Assembly (NCBI RefSeq): GCF_000276665.1
Contig: NW_004955481.1
Span: 2,820,366-2,884,365 of the forward strand
Length of the DNA: 64,000 nucleotides
DNA from: Chinchilla lanigera
Lineage: Eukaryota > Chordata > Mammalia > Rodentia > Chinchillidae
Reading direction: 5' to 3'
A program made the position numbers and the translations under genes. Positions 35,806-48,110 of the stretch are shown here, one piece after another; the stretch's first letter is position 1, and each line of letters opens with the position of its first letter. The notes below the pieces were generated by a model. It saw only the letters and a program-made list of their open reading frames with translations, did no database searches and had not been told where the DNA came from.

Positions 35806-35914
35806 GGGGCTGGGGATTTAGCTCAGCGGCAAAAGCGCCTGCCTGGCAAGCGCAAGGTCGTGAGTTCGGTTCCCGGTACCGGAGAAAAACCAAAAAAAAA
35901 AAAACAAAAAACAA
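35806..35914 (+). repeat. ID-type SINE, young subfamily
   Basis: Perfect 17-bp duplication CAAAACATTCTCAAGGA at 35789-35805 and 35915-35931, inside the L1. Confidence 0.92.
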
Positions 35915-36226
35915 CAAAACATTCTCAAGGATATCCCAGAAAGGGATAATGAAGTCAACAATGTCAAAAAGTATAATAGAATTAATACACTAGGTAGGGT
36001 GAGGAATTAGGCATTTTGGGGGATAGAGGGTCAACACTGACAATAATAAATGAATACTGTTCAGTAATAACTCAGTGTGAACGGCTGGAACTCCCCACTT
36101 AAAAGATACAGATCCACTGATTGCATCAAAAAGAAAACTGGATAGTATGTTGTATACAAGAAACACATTTCATCCATAAAGAAATTCCTAAGACTAAAAG
36201 TCAAAGAATGAAAAACAATATTCCAG

Positions 36227-36329
36227 GCCAGGGATATAGCTCAGTGGCATAAGCACTTGCCTGGCAAGCCCAAGGTCCTGAGTTCTAGTCTCGGTACCAA
36301 AAAAAAAAAAAAAAGAAAAAAGAAAAAAA
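36227..36329 (+). repeat. ID-type SINE
   Basis: CCAGGGATATAGCTCAGTGG to TCGGTACC plus a long A-rich tail that runs into the minisatellite. Confidence 0.85.
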
Positions 36330-36422
36330 GAAAAACACGCAATGAGAATCCCCCCCCAAAAAAGAAAAACATGCAATGAGAATTCCCCCCCCCAAAAAAG
36401 AAAAACATGCAATGAGAATCCC
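36330..36422 (+). repeat. Short tandem minisatellite (three units of about 35 bp)
   Basis: Three tandem units start at 36330, 36364 and 36400, each with GAAAAACAYGCAATGAGAAT followed by a C-run and an A-run. They follow the A-tail of an ID SINE inside the L1. Confidence 0.85.
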
Positions 36423-39199
36423 AAAACAAACAAGAATAACAACCCTATTTTTCAGACAAAGTGTTCTTCAAACCAAAACTGATCAGAAGGGGCAAAGAAG
36501 GTCACTACATATTGGTTAAGGAACAATTCAACATGAAGAGATAATAATTCAACACAAAGAGATAATAATAAGAAATATCAAGAGTTGAATCACATTTTTG
36601 AGCAAATGGACTTAATATATATCTACAGTGTTCAACCCAACAACAGAATATACCTTCTCAGCAGTGCATGGAACTTTAAAAAAAAAAAAAAACAGACCAC
36701 ATAGTAACCCATCAAACATTCTTAAATAAAATACAAAATAACTAAAGTTATTCTATGCATATTATCAGATCATAGTGCAATGAAAGTAGAAATCAATGGC
36801 AAAAGAAACCACAGAAATTATGCAGATGTATGGAGATTAAATACTACATTCTTGAATAATTGATGAACCATGGAAGAAAATAGTTCCTAGAATCAAATGA
36901 TAATGCCAGTACAACATATGAAAACCTATGGGTCACAATGAAAGCAGTCCTTTGAGGGAATTTATAGCTGTGAATGCCTACATCAGAAAAAAAAAAAGAG
37001 CAAGCCCAAATAAATAACCTAATAATGCACCTCAAGGGCCTAGGAAAACAAGAACAATCCAAATCCAAATCAAGTACAAAGAAGGAAATTATAAAGATTA
37101 AAGCAGAAATTAACGAAATTGAGACTAAAAAGAAAAACCCCAAAATAAACAAACAAAAACAAACCCAAAGAATCAATAAATAGTAGAGTTCCTTCTTTAA
37201 AAGAATAAACAAAATAGACCTTGGCCCTTAGCCAATCTTACCAAAAAATACACAATCTATATGAATGCAATTATAAATTAAGGGCAAAATCACAATGGAT
37301 ACTACTGAAATCTAGATTAATTAATAACTACTTAGAAAATCTGTACTTTAATAAACTGGAAAATCCAGAAGAAATGGATAAATTACTAGATACATATGAA
37401 TTACTGAAAGTGAACCAAGAAGATATAAAAACCCTGGATAATCCAGTAACAAACAATGAAATTAAAGCAGTAATAAAAAACCTACCAACTAAGAAAAGCC
37501 TAGGACTTGATGGATTCACCACTGAATTCTACAAGAACTTCAGGAACCATCTAATGCTAATATTCTTCAAACTCTTTAATGAAACTGAAAGGGAGGAGTA
37601 TTGCCAAAGTAATACCTGGAAGCTATCATTATCTTGATTCCAAAACCAGACAATGACTCCATTAAAAAAGAAAATTATAGGATAATCTCTTTAATGTATG
37701 TAGATGCAAGGATCCTCAACAAGATACTGGCAAACACAATGCAACAAATCATCAAAATGATCATACATCATGACCAAGTAGGCTTCATCCCAGAGATGCA
37801 AGGATGGCTCAACATATGCAAATCAATAAAAACAATACATCACATAAATAGAAGAACAAAAATCACATCATCATCTCAAAAGACAGAGAAAAAGCTTTTG
37901 ACAAAATCCACCATCTGTTCATGGCAAAAATCCTGAAGAAAACAGGTATAGAAGGACCTTATCTCAACTGGATAAAAGCCATTTATGACAGACCTACATC
38001 CAACATTTTATTAAATAGGGAAAAGCTGATAGCTTTCCCTTCTAAAATCAGGAACAAGACAAGGGTCTTCAACATTGAACCACTCCTGTTCAACAGAGTA
38101 CTCAAACCTTTAGCCAGAGCAGTCAGATAAGAGAAATAAAAGAGATACATAAGGAAAGGAAGAAGTCAAACTAGCCTTACTTGCAGATGGCACGGTCGTC
38201 TACCTAGAAAACCCAAAAAATTCCACCACAAGACTTCTAGAATAAATAACCAAATTCAGCAATGCAGCAGGATACAAAATCAACACATAAAAATCAGTAG
38301 CATTCCTGTACACCAATAATAAATCCACTAAGAAATTAGGATAACAATACTATTCATAATAGCATAAAGATAAATTAAATACTTTGGAATTAAGATAATG
38401 AAGGAACTGAATGATCTCCGTAACTAAAATTACAGTATTCAGAAAAAGGAATAGAAGAGGACTGCAGAAAATGGAAAGATATCCCCTGTTCCTGGATAGG
38501 CAGAACCAATATTGTCAACATGGCCATACTTCTAAAACTGTTATACAGATTTAACGCAATCAAAATAGCAGCAGCATTCCTCACAGAACTACAGGAAACA
38601 ATCCTAAAATTCTTACAGAATCAGAAGAGACCCAGAAATTCTGGACAACAAAAGCAAAGCAGAAGGCATCATTATTCCAGTGTTCAAGTTATACTACAAA
38701 GCTACCGTGATTAAAACAGCACGGTACTGGCACAACAACAGGCATGTGAACCAATGAAACAGAAGACAGGAAGCAGAAGCAACACAAGGCACATTCAGCC
38801 TTTTCATCTTTGGTAAGGGGGCTAAAAGTATGATGGAGGAAAAAACAGCCCCTTTAACAAACAGTGCTGGGAAAACTGGCTATATACATGTAGAAGACTG
38901 AATCTAAACCAAATCTAAATGGATCAAAGATCTAAATATTAAACAATCTGCTGGAAGATAAAATAGGTAAAACTCTGGAAGTCATAAGGCATAGGTGAGG
39001 ATTTTCTGAACAGAGTGCCAACTGCACAATAAAACTGTATCAAGAATCAACAAACAGGTTTATAGCAAATGAAAAAGGTTCTGCACACCGAAGGAAACAA
39101 ACCAACACAGTGAAGAGACAATTTACAGAATGGAAAAAACAAATCTTTGCCAGCTACACTTCGAACAGAAAACTAATTTCTAGAACATACAAAAAACAA

Positions 39200-39370
39200 G
39201 AGCCAGGCGTGATGGCACATGCCTGTAATCCCAGCACTCAGGAGGCTGAGGCAGGTGGATCATTGCACGTTCGAGACCAGCCTGGGCTACAAAGTGAGTC
39301 CAAGGCTAGCCTGAACCGCATAGCGAGACCCTGTCTCAAAAAGACAAAAAACCAAACCAAAACAAAAAAA
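39200..39370 (+). repeat. B1-type SINE
   Basis: AGCCAGGCGTGATGGCACAT to GAGACCCTGTCTCAAAAAG, inserted in the L1 ORF2 end. Confidence 0.9.
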
Positions 39371-40699
39371 CACCTCAAGAAAATTAGACCCCCCACACAC
39401 ACACAAATAAGAGGCCTAGTAAAAAAAAAAACAAGGAACTAAAAGGAACAGACACTTCTCAGAAGTGGTACAAATGGCCAATAAATACATGAAAAATAAC
39501 ATCTCTGACCATTAAAGAAGTGCAAGTTACAATAGCACTGAAATTCTATCTCACTCTAAATGAATGGCTATCATTAAGAAATCAAATAATGACAAATGCT
39601 GCTGACACTGTAGGGAAAAAGGAACTCTTCTATATTGGTGGGAACATACACTAGTATACTTACTATGGAAATCACTATGGAGAGTTCTCAAAAAACTAAA
39701 ACAAGAAATTCCATTCAAACTAGCTATTCTCTTTCTAGGTATCTTCACAAAACAGTGAAAGATATCATATTACAATGATACATGCATACTCATGTTTACA
39801 TAGCATGTTCATATGATATACAGCAACACAACTCACAATAGCTAAATTCTGGAAACAACCCATATGTCCATCAATAGGTGAGTGGATAAAAGAAATGTGA
39901 CATTTATACATAAGGGAGTACTACTCTGTCATAAAGAAGGGTAAACTTGAATCATTTGTAGGAAAATGGACATACCTTGAGACCTTAATGTTAAGTGGAA
40001 TAAATCAAGACATACAAGCTTAAAATTGCATGGTTTTCTTTTACATGAGAAAAATGAAAGAACGCAATAAAAGACAGATAATAGGCGCTAGACGTTCCAT
40101 GAATGAGAAGGGAACTAAAGATGGATGGAGGGGGTAAGAAGTGAGGGAAAGGGGACATAAAAAGAATTAGGATATGTTATCTACATGCACCAACTTCTCA
40201 TTTTGAATGTAATCATTATGTACTGCAAACATGTACCAATAAGAACAAAAATAAAAATGAATAACTTTTTTTTATTTAAGTTCTTCTTGAGGTAATACAG
40301 AAACACTAATGCAATCTAATCTTACTTTGGTACTACCTGAATACGATACTTCTTAAATTACTCTGTTCCCCCAAATATAGTAATACAGTTTTGGACACAA
40401 TACAAAATTCTCTTTATGCCAGTGTTTTTCAAACACAACTATCAAAACTATGAGTGACTGTAAATTAAATGTACTCAAGGAGAGACTGCCCCCTTGTGCC
40501 AATCAATAATTATTCAACAAACTAAGAAAGAACTAACAACTAGTTCAATATTACAGGTATGTAGGTACTTAAAAATACCTTGATCAGTTGGTAGTGTGGC
40601 TCAGCGATAGTTCTATTACTAAAGCCTTGGATTCCATCTTCAGCATGCATACATACATAGACCTTGATCTTTCTTTTGTCTTCTGTTACTGGTTTTAGG

Positions 40700-40830
40700 C
40701 TTTGGTTTTTTGAGACAAGATCTTGCAATATTTACCAAGGCTGGTCTCAAACTGCTGGACTCCCTGATCCTCTGGATTCAGCCACCTGAGTAGCTGGGAC
40801 TAGAGACATGCACCACCACACCTGGCTTTC
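40700..40830 (-). repeat. B1-type SINE (old)
   Basis: GAGACAAGATCTTGCAATAT to GCACCACCACACCTGGCT. An older ID-like stretch may precede it (40590-40650). Confidence 0.7.
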
Positions 40831-41529
40831 TGGGTTTGATTTTAACAGCTTATATTTAAAGTGGTGATCTTTAAGGACATATGAATTGAACTAGTACCCT
40901 AAGCTCATAAAACATGACTAATTTATGACACTCAATGGCAAGTATCAATATAATTCCTAAAACTGTAATTTATAACAGCTTACAGGCTGAGTTCAGACAG
41001 TAGTAATTTTTTGATCTTTAAGTTCTACAACAAAATACAGAAAACAGAAAACTCCATTATATTTTAGAAAAAACCAGATGACACAGGAATAGAATATGGT
41101 GATGTTAAAATGCATGTATAGTTCATACAAGTTTTTAGGTATTTTTCTTCTAAAATCTTGGAAAATAAAACTCTTTTGGGGGGATTTGATATGTGGCCTA
41201 ATTACTCCTTATAAAGCTGACATTACTAATAAACTGTAGTATGGACAAAGCATTAGAACAACTAGATTTACCAAAGAGAAGAATACATTAATGTAATAAA
41301 ATACATTTACAGGTAAAAAAAAGTAAGTAAAACATTCAACAACAGAGTATCTTTTTAATTATGGGTGGAACATTTAATTCCATTTCTATTGAGTAGAGTC
41401 ATTAGGAGAATTAAATGAATTATCACGGATAAAGCACTTACTGGATAAGCTATGAAATATCTGTTACATAAGTAAATGAGTTAATAAGCAAAGTGACTAC
41501 ACAGTACTCACACACTTGATGATACTTAC

Positions 41530-41604
41530 TTTCGAAGATGGTCATGTTCTTTCAAAAACAGTTCAGTTCTCCTGTTGTTTACTCCAGATCCACTTTTATA
41601 TGAC
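41530..41604 (-). CDS. GOSR1: GOSR1 coding exon 6 (residues 147-171)
   Basis: The acceptor is GTTGTTTTAG and the donor AAA|GTAAGTATC. The 75-nt exon encodes SYKSGSGVNNRRTELFLKEH then DHLR, and leaves two bases of an Asn codon. It leads into the SNARE region. A young ID SINE lies about 100 bp upstream in intron 5. Confidence 0.96.
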
Positions 41605-41697
41605 CTAAAACAACATAAAGAAAATTTAAGAATATTTTTGGAAGATAATTCAAAATTAGATTGACTAATCCTAGTGATATCAAAAGTAGACACACTG

Positions 41698-41813
41698 GGG
41701 CTGGGGATTTAGCTCAGCGGCAAAAGCGCCTGCCTGGCAAGCGCAAGGTCGTGAGTTCGGTTCCTGGTACCGGAGAAAAAACAGAAAAAACAAAAACAAA
41801 ACAAAACAAAAAA
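41698..41813 (+). repeat. ID-type SINE, young subfamily
   Basis: Perfect 16-bp duplication AAAAGTAGACACACTG at 41682-41697 and 41814-41829. It lies about 94 bp upstream of GOSR1 exon 6, antisense. Confidence 0.92.
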
Positions 41814-41924
41814 AAAAGTAGACACACTGACTCTCCCTAGTTTTGAATGAATAAAGTTAAAATGCTTTTCATTTTGCTCTAAAACTGCTATCACAATGAG
41901 ACAAATATGAATGTTCCGCTAATC

Positions 41925-42040
41925 TTTTTTTCTTGAGACAGGTCACTCTATGTTGCAGGCAGGTCCTGAATTTGCATTCCTCCTGCTTCAGCCTCCTGAC
42001 TAGCTGGGGCTGCGGGTATGTGCCAGTAAGCCTGGCTCTA
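41925..42040 (-). repeat. B1-type SINE (old)
   Basis: CTTGAGACAGGTCACTCTAT to GGTATGTGCCAGTAAGCCTG. Confidence 0.65.
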
Positions 42041-42329
42041 TTGTGTAAAAGACTGTTTTTTCATCAAAATAACCTAATATTCTTAAATAACAACAAAAAT
42101 ATTACCTTTCCTCTATTATCTTCTATATATTAATTTTTCTAGGTAGAAGCAAACCCTTGGACTGATTAGTATATCACACGTGGAGTGGGGAAGCTACTGA
42201 AACAACGTTTTCTTTCCTAATAGTACATGCCACCCCACAACTGAAGCCTGAGAAATGCTGAAATGAAGTGTTCAATGAAGTGCCAATTTGGGAACGCTCT
42301 ATCTTAGTCTCCAACACACTAAGTTTTAT

Positions 42330-42432
42330 TTTATTATTATTATTATTATTATTTTTTGGTACCAGGAATTAAACTCAGGACCTTGTGCTTGCCAGGCAGG
42401 CGCTTATACCGCTGAGCTATATCCCCAGCCCC
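42330..42432 (-). repeat. ID-type SINE with (TTA)n tail
   Basis: A TTA trinucleotide run replaces the T-run. Body GGTACCAGGAATTAAACTCA to GAGCTATATCCCCAGCCCC. Confidence 0.85.
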
Positions 42433-42689
42433 CAAATTTTAAAGGGCCTTTTACATTACTGCCAATACTTTTGTTCTTTCTGTTTTCTGTTAGCATGGAT
42501 TACCAAGAACAGTCTTGGAAAAACTTAGGAAACTGCACAAACACTGCAGTAAGAAAAAAAGACAGTCACGCCGCTAAAACCAAACTACGGGCTGAGTGGC
42601 AGTGCTACTATGCAGCACACAAAGAGAACCACAAGAAGTAGAACGATTCCGCCACAGACTGTAAGACTGATAACTTGAAATTACGTCTA

Positions 42690-42880
42690 TTTTCTTCATT
42701 TACTAGCCAGGTAACCTTAGTCAAGTCTCTCAATACCAAGTTTTATAAAATGAGACTAATAATTTCTATCTTTAGCAAAATATTATGAAGCCAAAAAGAG
42801 ATAATTCACAAAAAAGTAATGTGTAAACTGCAAAAAACTGTAAAACTCTCCTAGGTGTCATTATTATAACTCATCTCACT
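42690..42880 (+). repeat. MIR-like relic
   Basis: TAGCCAGGTAACCTTAGTCA and TAAAATGAGACTAATAATTT follow the MIR pattern. Confidence 0.55.
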
Positions 42881-43999
42881 ACTCATAATCTCCCTTGTAT
42901 TATACTAATCTAAGTATATACCTTCCTCCCCTCTAGCACCTAAGTTATATAAAGTCCTACAAGGCCAAATTGGTCTTTTCATTTCAGCATTCTGTTGTGC
43001 CTGACACAATGTCTTACTCAGGAAGCAGTTTAAAGAAAGGATGAATTTTTTAAATCTTTCAAAAAAAGTAAGTTATTACAGTGGGTTGGATTCTTTTTTT
43101 TCTCACTCCATTCTTCAAAATGTATTTATAAGTCAACTGTACAAAAATTAAAAAGACCTACATATACCATTAGGACAAACAATACTGCACCTGTCTTACC
43201 ACTGAAACTGTTACGATAGTACAACAAAATCAAGGATCTCCAGGAAACTGTTTCTCAGAATGCATTTAACACACAGAATAATGAGATCTAAGTCTCATAA
43301 ACTTGTTATAAGTGAAACAATGATAGGTATCACCAGATAGTTCAAAATAAGAACGTCTTCAGCTTCAATTAGATGCCTATACGACTCAATTTTGTCAGGC
43401 AAGTTCAGTTGTGAAAAAATTTTCAAAAATATGTAGGAAATGTTAGACTATATCACTGAAGATGAGGAATGGAAGAAAGACAAACCTTTAAACTTATGAA
43501 CTGAAATAGCATAAAAATGTTGGAAGTCTTTAAGTAATTTTAATTATGTTTGTATTATCTCTATGGAAAATTACATATTTCAGAATTTTAGGGAAATAAA
43601 GGCTGCAATAAATAGCTATCTGAATATATAATTGTGGAACAAGAGAGAGGAGCAGAAGATGGGTGGTAATCAAGAAGAGAAATGTAGAGAGCTTCATCTG
43701 TAAGGTTGTAATGTTAGAATAGTAAGAGACCACAGAAGAACTCATGAAGCTATCATTTACGCTGGATTTTGTATTAAGACAGGAAAGTCAGGAGACAATA
43801 GTAAAACTAAGAGAAGCAGGGGAGAAGACTGACAAAGTAGATTAGGACTACATTAGAGCAGCAATGTTCAAAGAACAGTGAAATGGGAATTAGAAACCCT
43901 GAAATCCAAATCCTGGTTTTGCTACTCAATTTGCAACTAATTACAGATATTTTAAAAATCTGAATAAACATTCTATAAAAAATATAAAAGGTAACTTAC

Positions 44000-44091
44000 T
44001 CAATATCTTTTCGTACTGATCCCATGAGATTCTCCCTTTCTCGTATTGCCACAAAGTTTGCTTTGGTTTTATGGAATTCATGTGTATAATC
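44000..44091 (-). CDS. GOSR1: GOSR1 coding exon 5 (residues 117-146)
   Basis: The acceptor is TTATTGCAG and the donor GA|GTAAGTTAC. The exon encodes DYTHEFHKTKANFVAIRER, then ENLMGSVRKDI. It is 92 nt and ends two bases into a Glu codon. It lies in the linker before the SNARE motif. Confidence 0.96.
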
Positions 44092-44655
44092 CTGCAATAA
44101 ATCAACATCCAGTCTCAACATGAACTAATTATGTATTTTCATCTTACTGAACCAGTTGTGTATTGTTATCATACTGTATATTACAAAACACTACTCCTCC
44201 TATCTTTTAGTACCTTGTCTTTTGATTCAAAATTATAAAGAAAAAATTCTAGGATAAAATGGCTTCAAAATAGCCAAGGGCAACCACAGTGAACCTTTTA
44301 GAGTTTTCAGTGATAACAAATAGTCCACTATAGTATGATGCCATAGGTGTGCCACCACTAGCCTAGGATAAAGCTTGCGAAGTTTACCTACTTCATTATT
44401 GTACCTACTGGGGCTTATTTTCAAATTTCCTCCTTTTGGAGCTCCTAGAAATTTAATCCCTAAATTAATCAAAGGAAGAAAAAAATCAAGAGGATTGTAA
44501 GGAAAGAATAATCTGTAAACATTTTCCTTTGTTTTTGTACAACTATACTTGTATATTATTAAGACATTAAGGAATATTTACTATTTTAATTCTGAAAAGC
44601 AGATAACGATGAAAATAAAAATTTCATCTCCAAGAGACCTTATTAACCTTTTAAA

Positions 44656-44730
44656 AAAAATTATGAGAATATTAAAAGAGCATGAGAATATTAAAAAAGA
44701 CATGAGAATATTAAAAGAGCACCCAAAGTA
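44656..44730 (+). repeat. 20-bp tandem repeat (three units)
   Basis: ATGAGAATATTAAAAGAGC occurs three times in a row with small changes, in GOSR1 intron 4. Confidence 0.85.
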
Positions 44731-44964
44731 TTAAAGGTAAAGAAACAAAAATGTTTTATTCTACCACTTGTGACTATTACCACTTTTTCATGCTTCTTTT
44801 TAGGAAATAATGTTTTTGCACATAAAAATTTATCCATTATTTCTTTCAATTTTTTGTTAAAGAAATCAGAGTATAAATTCTAATGCACACTTTATTTTTT
44901 ACAGAGTAAAATATATCAATCAATTCATATTGTCAAACAAATCTAATCTACAACCCTATTTTCC

Positions 44965-45055
44965 CCTTTATTTTTGGTGGTGCTAGGGACTGAACACAGG
45001 ACCCTAAGCATACTAAGTAGGTGCTCTACTACTAAGCTATGTCATTCATTTTAGT
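44965..45055 (-). repeat. ID-type SINE (old)
   Basis: GGTGCTAGGGACTGAACACA to CTACTACTAAGCTATGTCA. Confidence 0.6.
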
Positions 45056-45192
45056 AGCTGCACAGAATATAATCTTATGATTCTGTAAACTCTAATTCCC
45101 TAAATAGACATTTTAATTGCTTTTGGTTGTTTGCCACTACGAAGTGCTACAAAAAACATTCTTGCACTCTTGTACATATATATTGTTGGACT

Positions 45193-45384
45193 CTTTTTTT
45201 TTGGTCACTGTACTGGGGATTGAACTTCGGGCCTTTGCCCTGAGCTATATCCTCGACTCTTCTTTAATTTTTTATTTTGAGACAGGGTCTTGCTAAGTTT
45301 CCCAGGCTGGACTTGAATTTGCCATCACCCTGTCTCAGCCTTCTGGAGTGCTAGGGTTACAAATCTATACCATCATGCCTGGCT
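45193..45384 (-). repeat. B1-ID dimeric SINE, minus orientation
   Basis: ID half GTACTGGGGATTGAACTTCG, then B1 half GAGACAGGGTCTTGCTAAGT to CATCATGCCTGGC. Confidence 0.75.
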
Positions 45385-45429
45385 TGTTGAACTTTTTTTA
45401 AAAAAAGGCATGTTTAGAGCTGGAGATAT

Positions 45430-45985
45430 AGAATGGTAGAAATCAGTGTGGAGATTCCTCAAAAAACTAAAACGAGAGGTTCCATTTAACCCAACTATTC
45501 TCCTTCTTGGTATCTTCCTGAAAGAAAAGCACCATACCACAGCAATACATGCATACCCATGTTTTTAGTGGCACAATTTGTAACAGCTAAATCTTGGAAA
45601 TAGCCCAAATGCCTATCAACTAATGAATGGAGAAAGATGTGTTTTTATACAATGGAGTACTCAGCTATAAAGAAGGATAAACTTGGGACATTTCTAGGTA
45701 AATGGATGTACCTTGAGACTATACACTTAAGTGAAACAAATATGACACATGTGTATAACTATCACATTGATTTTCTGGTTAGAGAAACCAAAAGCATACA
45801 TAAGGACCAAAATATACAATAGCCACTGTGAAATAGGCAGAAAATGTTCAAATGGGATGGAGAACTAGGAAGGGGGAAGGGGAAAAGAAGAAAGAGAAAA
45901 GGAAAAAACTGAGAAAAGAAGTAAAAAATGGAAACAAAGCTTTTGTAAATAAGCAGGGCAAAACGGGTTGAAGAGAGGTTAGGGG
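45430..45985 (+). mobile_element. L1 3' fragment in GOSR1 intron 4
   Basis: ATGGTAGAAATCAGTGTGGA, CCATTTAACCCAACTATTCT, then MEYSAIKK-like coding and a purine-rich tract (45840-45960) match the L1 ends at 21060 and 39650. Confidence 0.75.
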
Positions 45986-46002
45986 AATGGGAAAAAAATA
46001 GA

Positions 46003-46075
46003 GCTGGGGATGTAGCTGTGTGGTAGAGTGCTTGCCTAGCACATGCAAGGCTCTGGGTTCAATCCCTAGAACTGT
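46003..46075 (+). repeat. ID-type SINE
   Basis: GAGCTGGGGATGTAGCTGTG to GGGTTCAATCCCTAGAACTG. Confidence 0.8.
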
Positions 46076-46142
46076 AAAAAACAACACAAAAACAAAAAAA
46101 CAAAAACTCCACTAAAATAAAAGATATATTTAAAGAATAAAT

Positions 46143-46310
46143 GTTGGGCACGGTGGGGCATGCCTGCAATGCCAGCTACTTAGGATGCTGAGGCAGGAGA
46201 ATCTCAAATCTGAGTCCAGCCTCTGCCACTTAGGGAAGCTTGGTGGTAGAGGACTTGCCTAGCATGCATAAGGCTCTGGGTTCAACCTCAGAATTGCAAA
46301 GGAAAAAAAA
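46143..46310 (+). repeat. B1-ID dimeric SINE
   Basis: GTTGGGCACGGTGGGGCATG B1 half, then AGCTTGGTGGTAGAGGACTT ID half with A-tail. Confidence 0.75.
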
Positions 46311-46555
46311 AAAAGTAAATACTTAGCCGAAAAAGAATCACATACCGTACAGTATTTAAATTCTGATAGCACTAAACTGCCTTCCAGAAAGACTACACCA
46401 ATTTATGTTCCTATCAACAGTGTATGAATGCCTACTTTTTTATATTTTTGCCAATAATGGGTTACAAACATTTTGGTAGGCAAAAAATGATAGGTAAAAA
46501 TATCTTATTTTGATTTATATATTTTATTTGGGAGTATGACTGAGCATTTTTTTAT

Positions 46556-46650
46556 GGTTTTAGCCACTACCCACCTCCCTTGCTGGGGATCAGACCAGGG
46601 CCTCACACAAGCTAGACAAGTGCTCTACTACTGAGCCATATCCCAGTCCT
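46556..46650 (-). repeat. ID-type SINE (old)
   Basis: TGCTGGGGATCAGACCAGGG to TACTGAGCCATATCCCAGTC. Confidence 0.65.
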
Positions 46651-47019
46651 CTGCCATTCATTTTTAAAGTAAGTTTATATTCTTCGCCCATTTTTCTATT
46701 AATTTGCTTTTTTCTTATTTACTCGTATAATTTCTCTGCATTTTAAGGAAATTAGTCCTTAGCATTAGGTCTTATTCACTAAGCCCTTTATACCGCTGAA
46801 AAATTTATAAATTTCAACTATGCTTTATTGTGAATCCTCCTCCTCTTCCTCTTCTTTTTCCATTTATTTTATAATACTTTACCAGAAAATTTCCACACAT
46901 ACTTGGGTCTATATATGCACTCTATTCAGTTATAATGGGATATAAATTTTCTCTCTTTATAGCCCAACTTTTATGTATTCTAGGTTTTTAACAGGTTTTA
47001 ATATTTAAGGATTTTATAG

Positions 47020-47330
47020 TTCCTTCCTTCCTTCCTTTCCCCCTCCTTCCCTCCCTCCCTTCCTTCCTGTTTTTTGTACTGGGGATTGAATGTACGGTCT
47101 TGTGCATGCTATCACTAAGCTATACCCCATTCTCCTCCATTATATTTTTAATAGCTTACTGTCTGTACATAGGAAAACTTTGTTTTCTGTTTTTGGTGGT
47201 ACTAGGGATTGAACCTAGGGCCTACATCCCCAGCTCTTTTGTAAATTTTGAAAAAGAGTCTCCCTAAGTTGTTAAGTTCCTCAAGCTAGACTCAAACTTG
47301 TTATCCTCCTGCCTCAACTAACTTCTGGCT
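47020..47330 (-). repeat. CCTT-rich run, ID-type SINE and B1-ID dimer (old cluster)
   Basis: A CCTT/CCCT run (47022-47068) is followed by an ID copy (GTACTGGGGATTGAATGTAC, 47077-47135) and a dimer (GGTACTAGGGATTGAACCTA to CCTCCTGCCTCAAC, 47190-47322). Confidence 0.65.
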
Positions 47331-47574
47331 TTTATTTTTTTTTAAATAAACAATTGTTTTTATTTGTAATTGACCATCATATTGACTTTAATTGCTGCCA
47401 ACTTTTTTTCAGTTAATTTTCTTGGGTGTAGCAGACATACACTCTTACCCTATCAAGTAAAAGAAACTGTCTCTTCTTTTCCAATACTTATTTGCATTTT
47501 TTTAAAAAACTGCCTTATTGTACCACCAAAATGTTAAACATATATGGTTATCAGAGGTATACTTGTCTGGTTGT

Positions 47575-47686
47575 TATTTTTTTTTTTTAATTTTTTTTTG
47601 TTTTTTTTTCCCGTACCGGGAATCGAACTCATGACCTTGCACTTGCCAGGCAGGCACTGTGCTGCTGAGCTAAATCCCCAGCCCTG
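47575..47686 (-). repeat. ID-type SINE
   Basis: Long T-rich tail, CCGTACCGGGAATCGAACTC to GAGCTAAATCCCCAGCCCT. Confidence 0.85.
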
Positions 47687-47749
47687 AGAATGTTTTTAAT
47701 GTGAGCTTTTACTCTGATATTCACACTTACGCAGTCAATAAAATATCTT

Positions 47750-47840
47750 TCTACCCCCCCCCCCCATCCCACCAGAGGTGCTAGAGATTGAACCTGGGTC
47801 TCACGAATGCTAAGTTCTACTGACCTACACACCCAGGCCT
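47750..47840 (-). repeat. ID-type SINE (old)
   Basis: C-run (47752-47765), then GGTGCTAGAGATTGAACCTG to ACCTACACACCCAGG. Confidence 0.6.
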
Positions 47841-47872
47841 ATTCCTATTTTTAAAATCAGAATTTTTTTGGG

Positions 47873-48110
47873 GGGGTGGGGTAGGGATATAGCTCAGCAG
47901 TACATCACGTGCCTGGCAAGTGCAAGGACCTGAGTTCGATTCCTGATACCAAAAAAAGAAAAAGAAAAAAGAAAATTTTTTGTGTGTTTTATTTTTGAAA
48001 TAAGGTCTCACTATAGTGCAGGCTGCCCTTGAACTCATGGTACTCCTTCTGCCTCAGTACCCCGAATGCTGGGATTTTAGGCATGCCCTACCAGGCCTCG
48101 CTAAATTTTT
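47873..48110. repeat. ID-type SINE (+) followed by a B1 (-)
   Basis: 47873-47968: GGGGTAGGGATATAGCTCAG to GAGTTCGATTCCTGATACC plus A-tail. 47985-48105: reverse B1 TAAGGTCTCACTATAGTGCA to GGCATGCCCTACCAGGC. Confidence 0.8.

Larger units (their letters stand above)
34850..40260 (+). mobile_element. Decayed near-full-length LINE-1 in GOSR1 intron 6
   Basis: It runs antisense to GOSR1. ORF1-like coiled-coil sequence lies at about 35050-35700. Endonuclease/linker remnants lie at 36050-37250. The reverse-transcriptase core lies at about 37430-38220, with [20 protein letters not shown] and [14 protein letters not shown] spread over shifted frames. The C-terminal region is near 39440-39800, and an A-rich 3' end follows purine-rich 3' UTR at 40260. 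The catalytic F/YADD motif reads LADG at about 38182, and many frameshifts and stops are present, so it is dead. ID SINEs (35806, 36227) and a B1 (39200) interrupt it. Confidence 0.85.
45080..47560 (-). mobile_element. Old LINE (L1/HAL1-like) remnant, fragmented by SINEs
   Basis: Scattered LINE landmarks in reverse orientation: TGCTTTTGGTTGTTTGCCAC, then CACCAATTTATGTTCCTATC and TTTGCCAATAATGGG. They are broken by an L1 3' end and at least six SINEs. The family call is uncertain. Confidence 0.4.

Noticed and set aside
36330..36422. Short regular repeats resembling a CRISPR array
   Set aside because: They are three contiguous minisatellite units without unique spacers, in a mammalian intron.
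36844..37212. 122-codon minus-strand ORF rich in Phe/Leu/Ile that looks like a membrane protein
   Set aside because: It is the antisense of A-rich L1 sequence; AT-rich antisense frames mimic membrane segments.
37221..38130. Plus-strand ORFs resembling reverse transcriptase
   Set aside because: Real similarity, but they are pieces of one decayed L1 ORF2 with frameshifts, not host genes or an active element.
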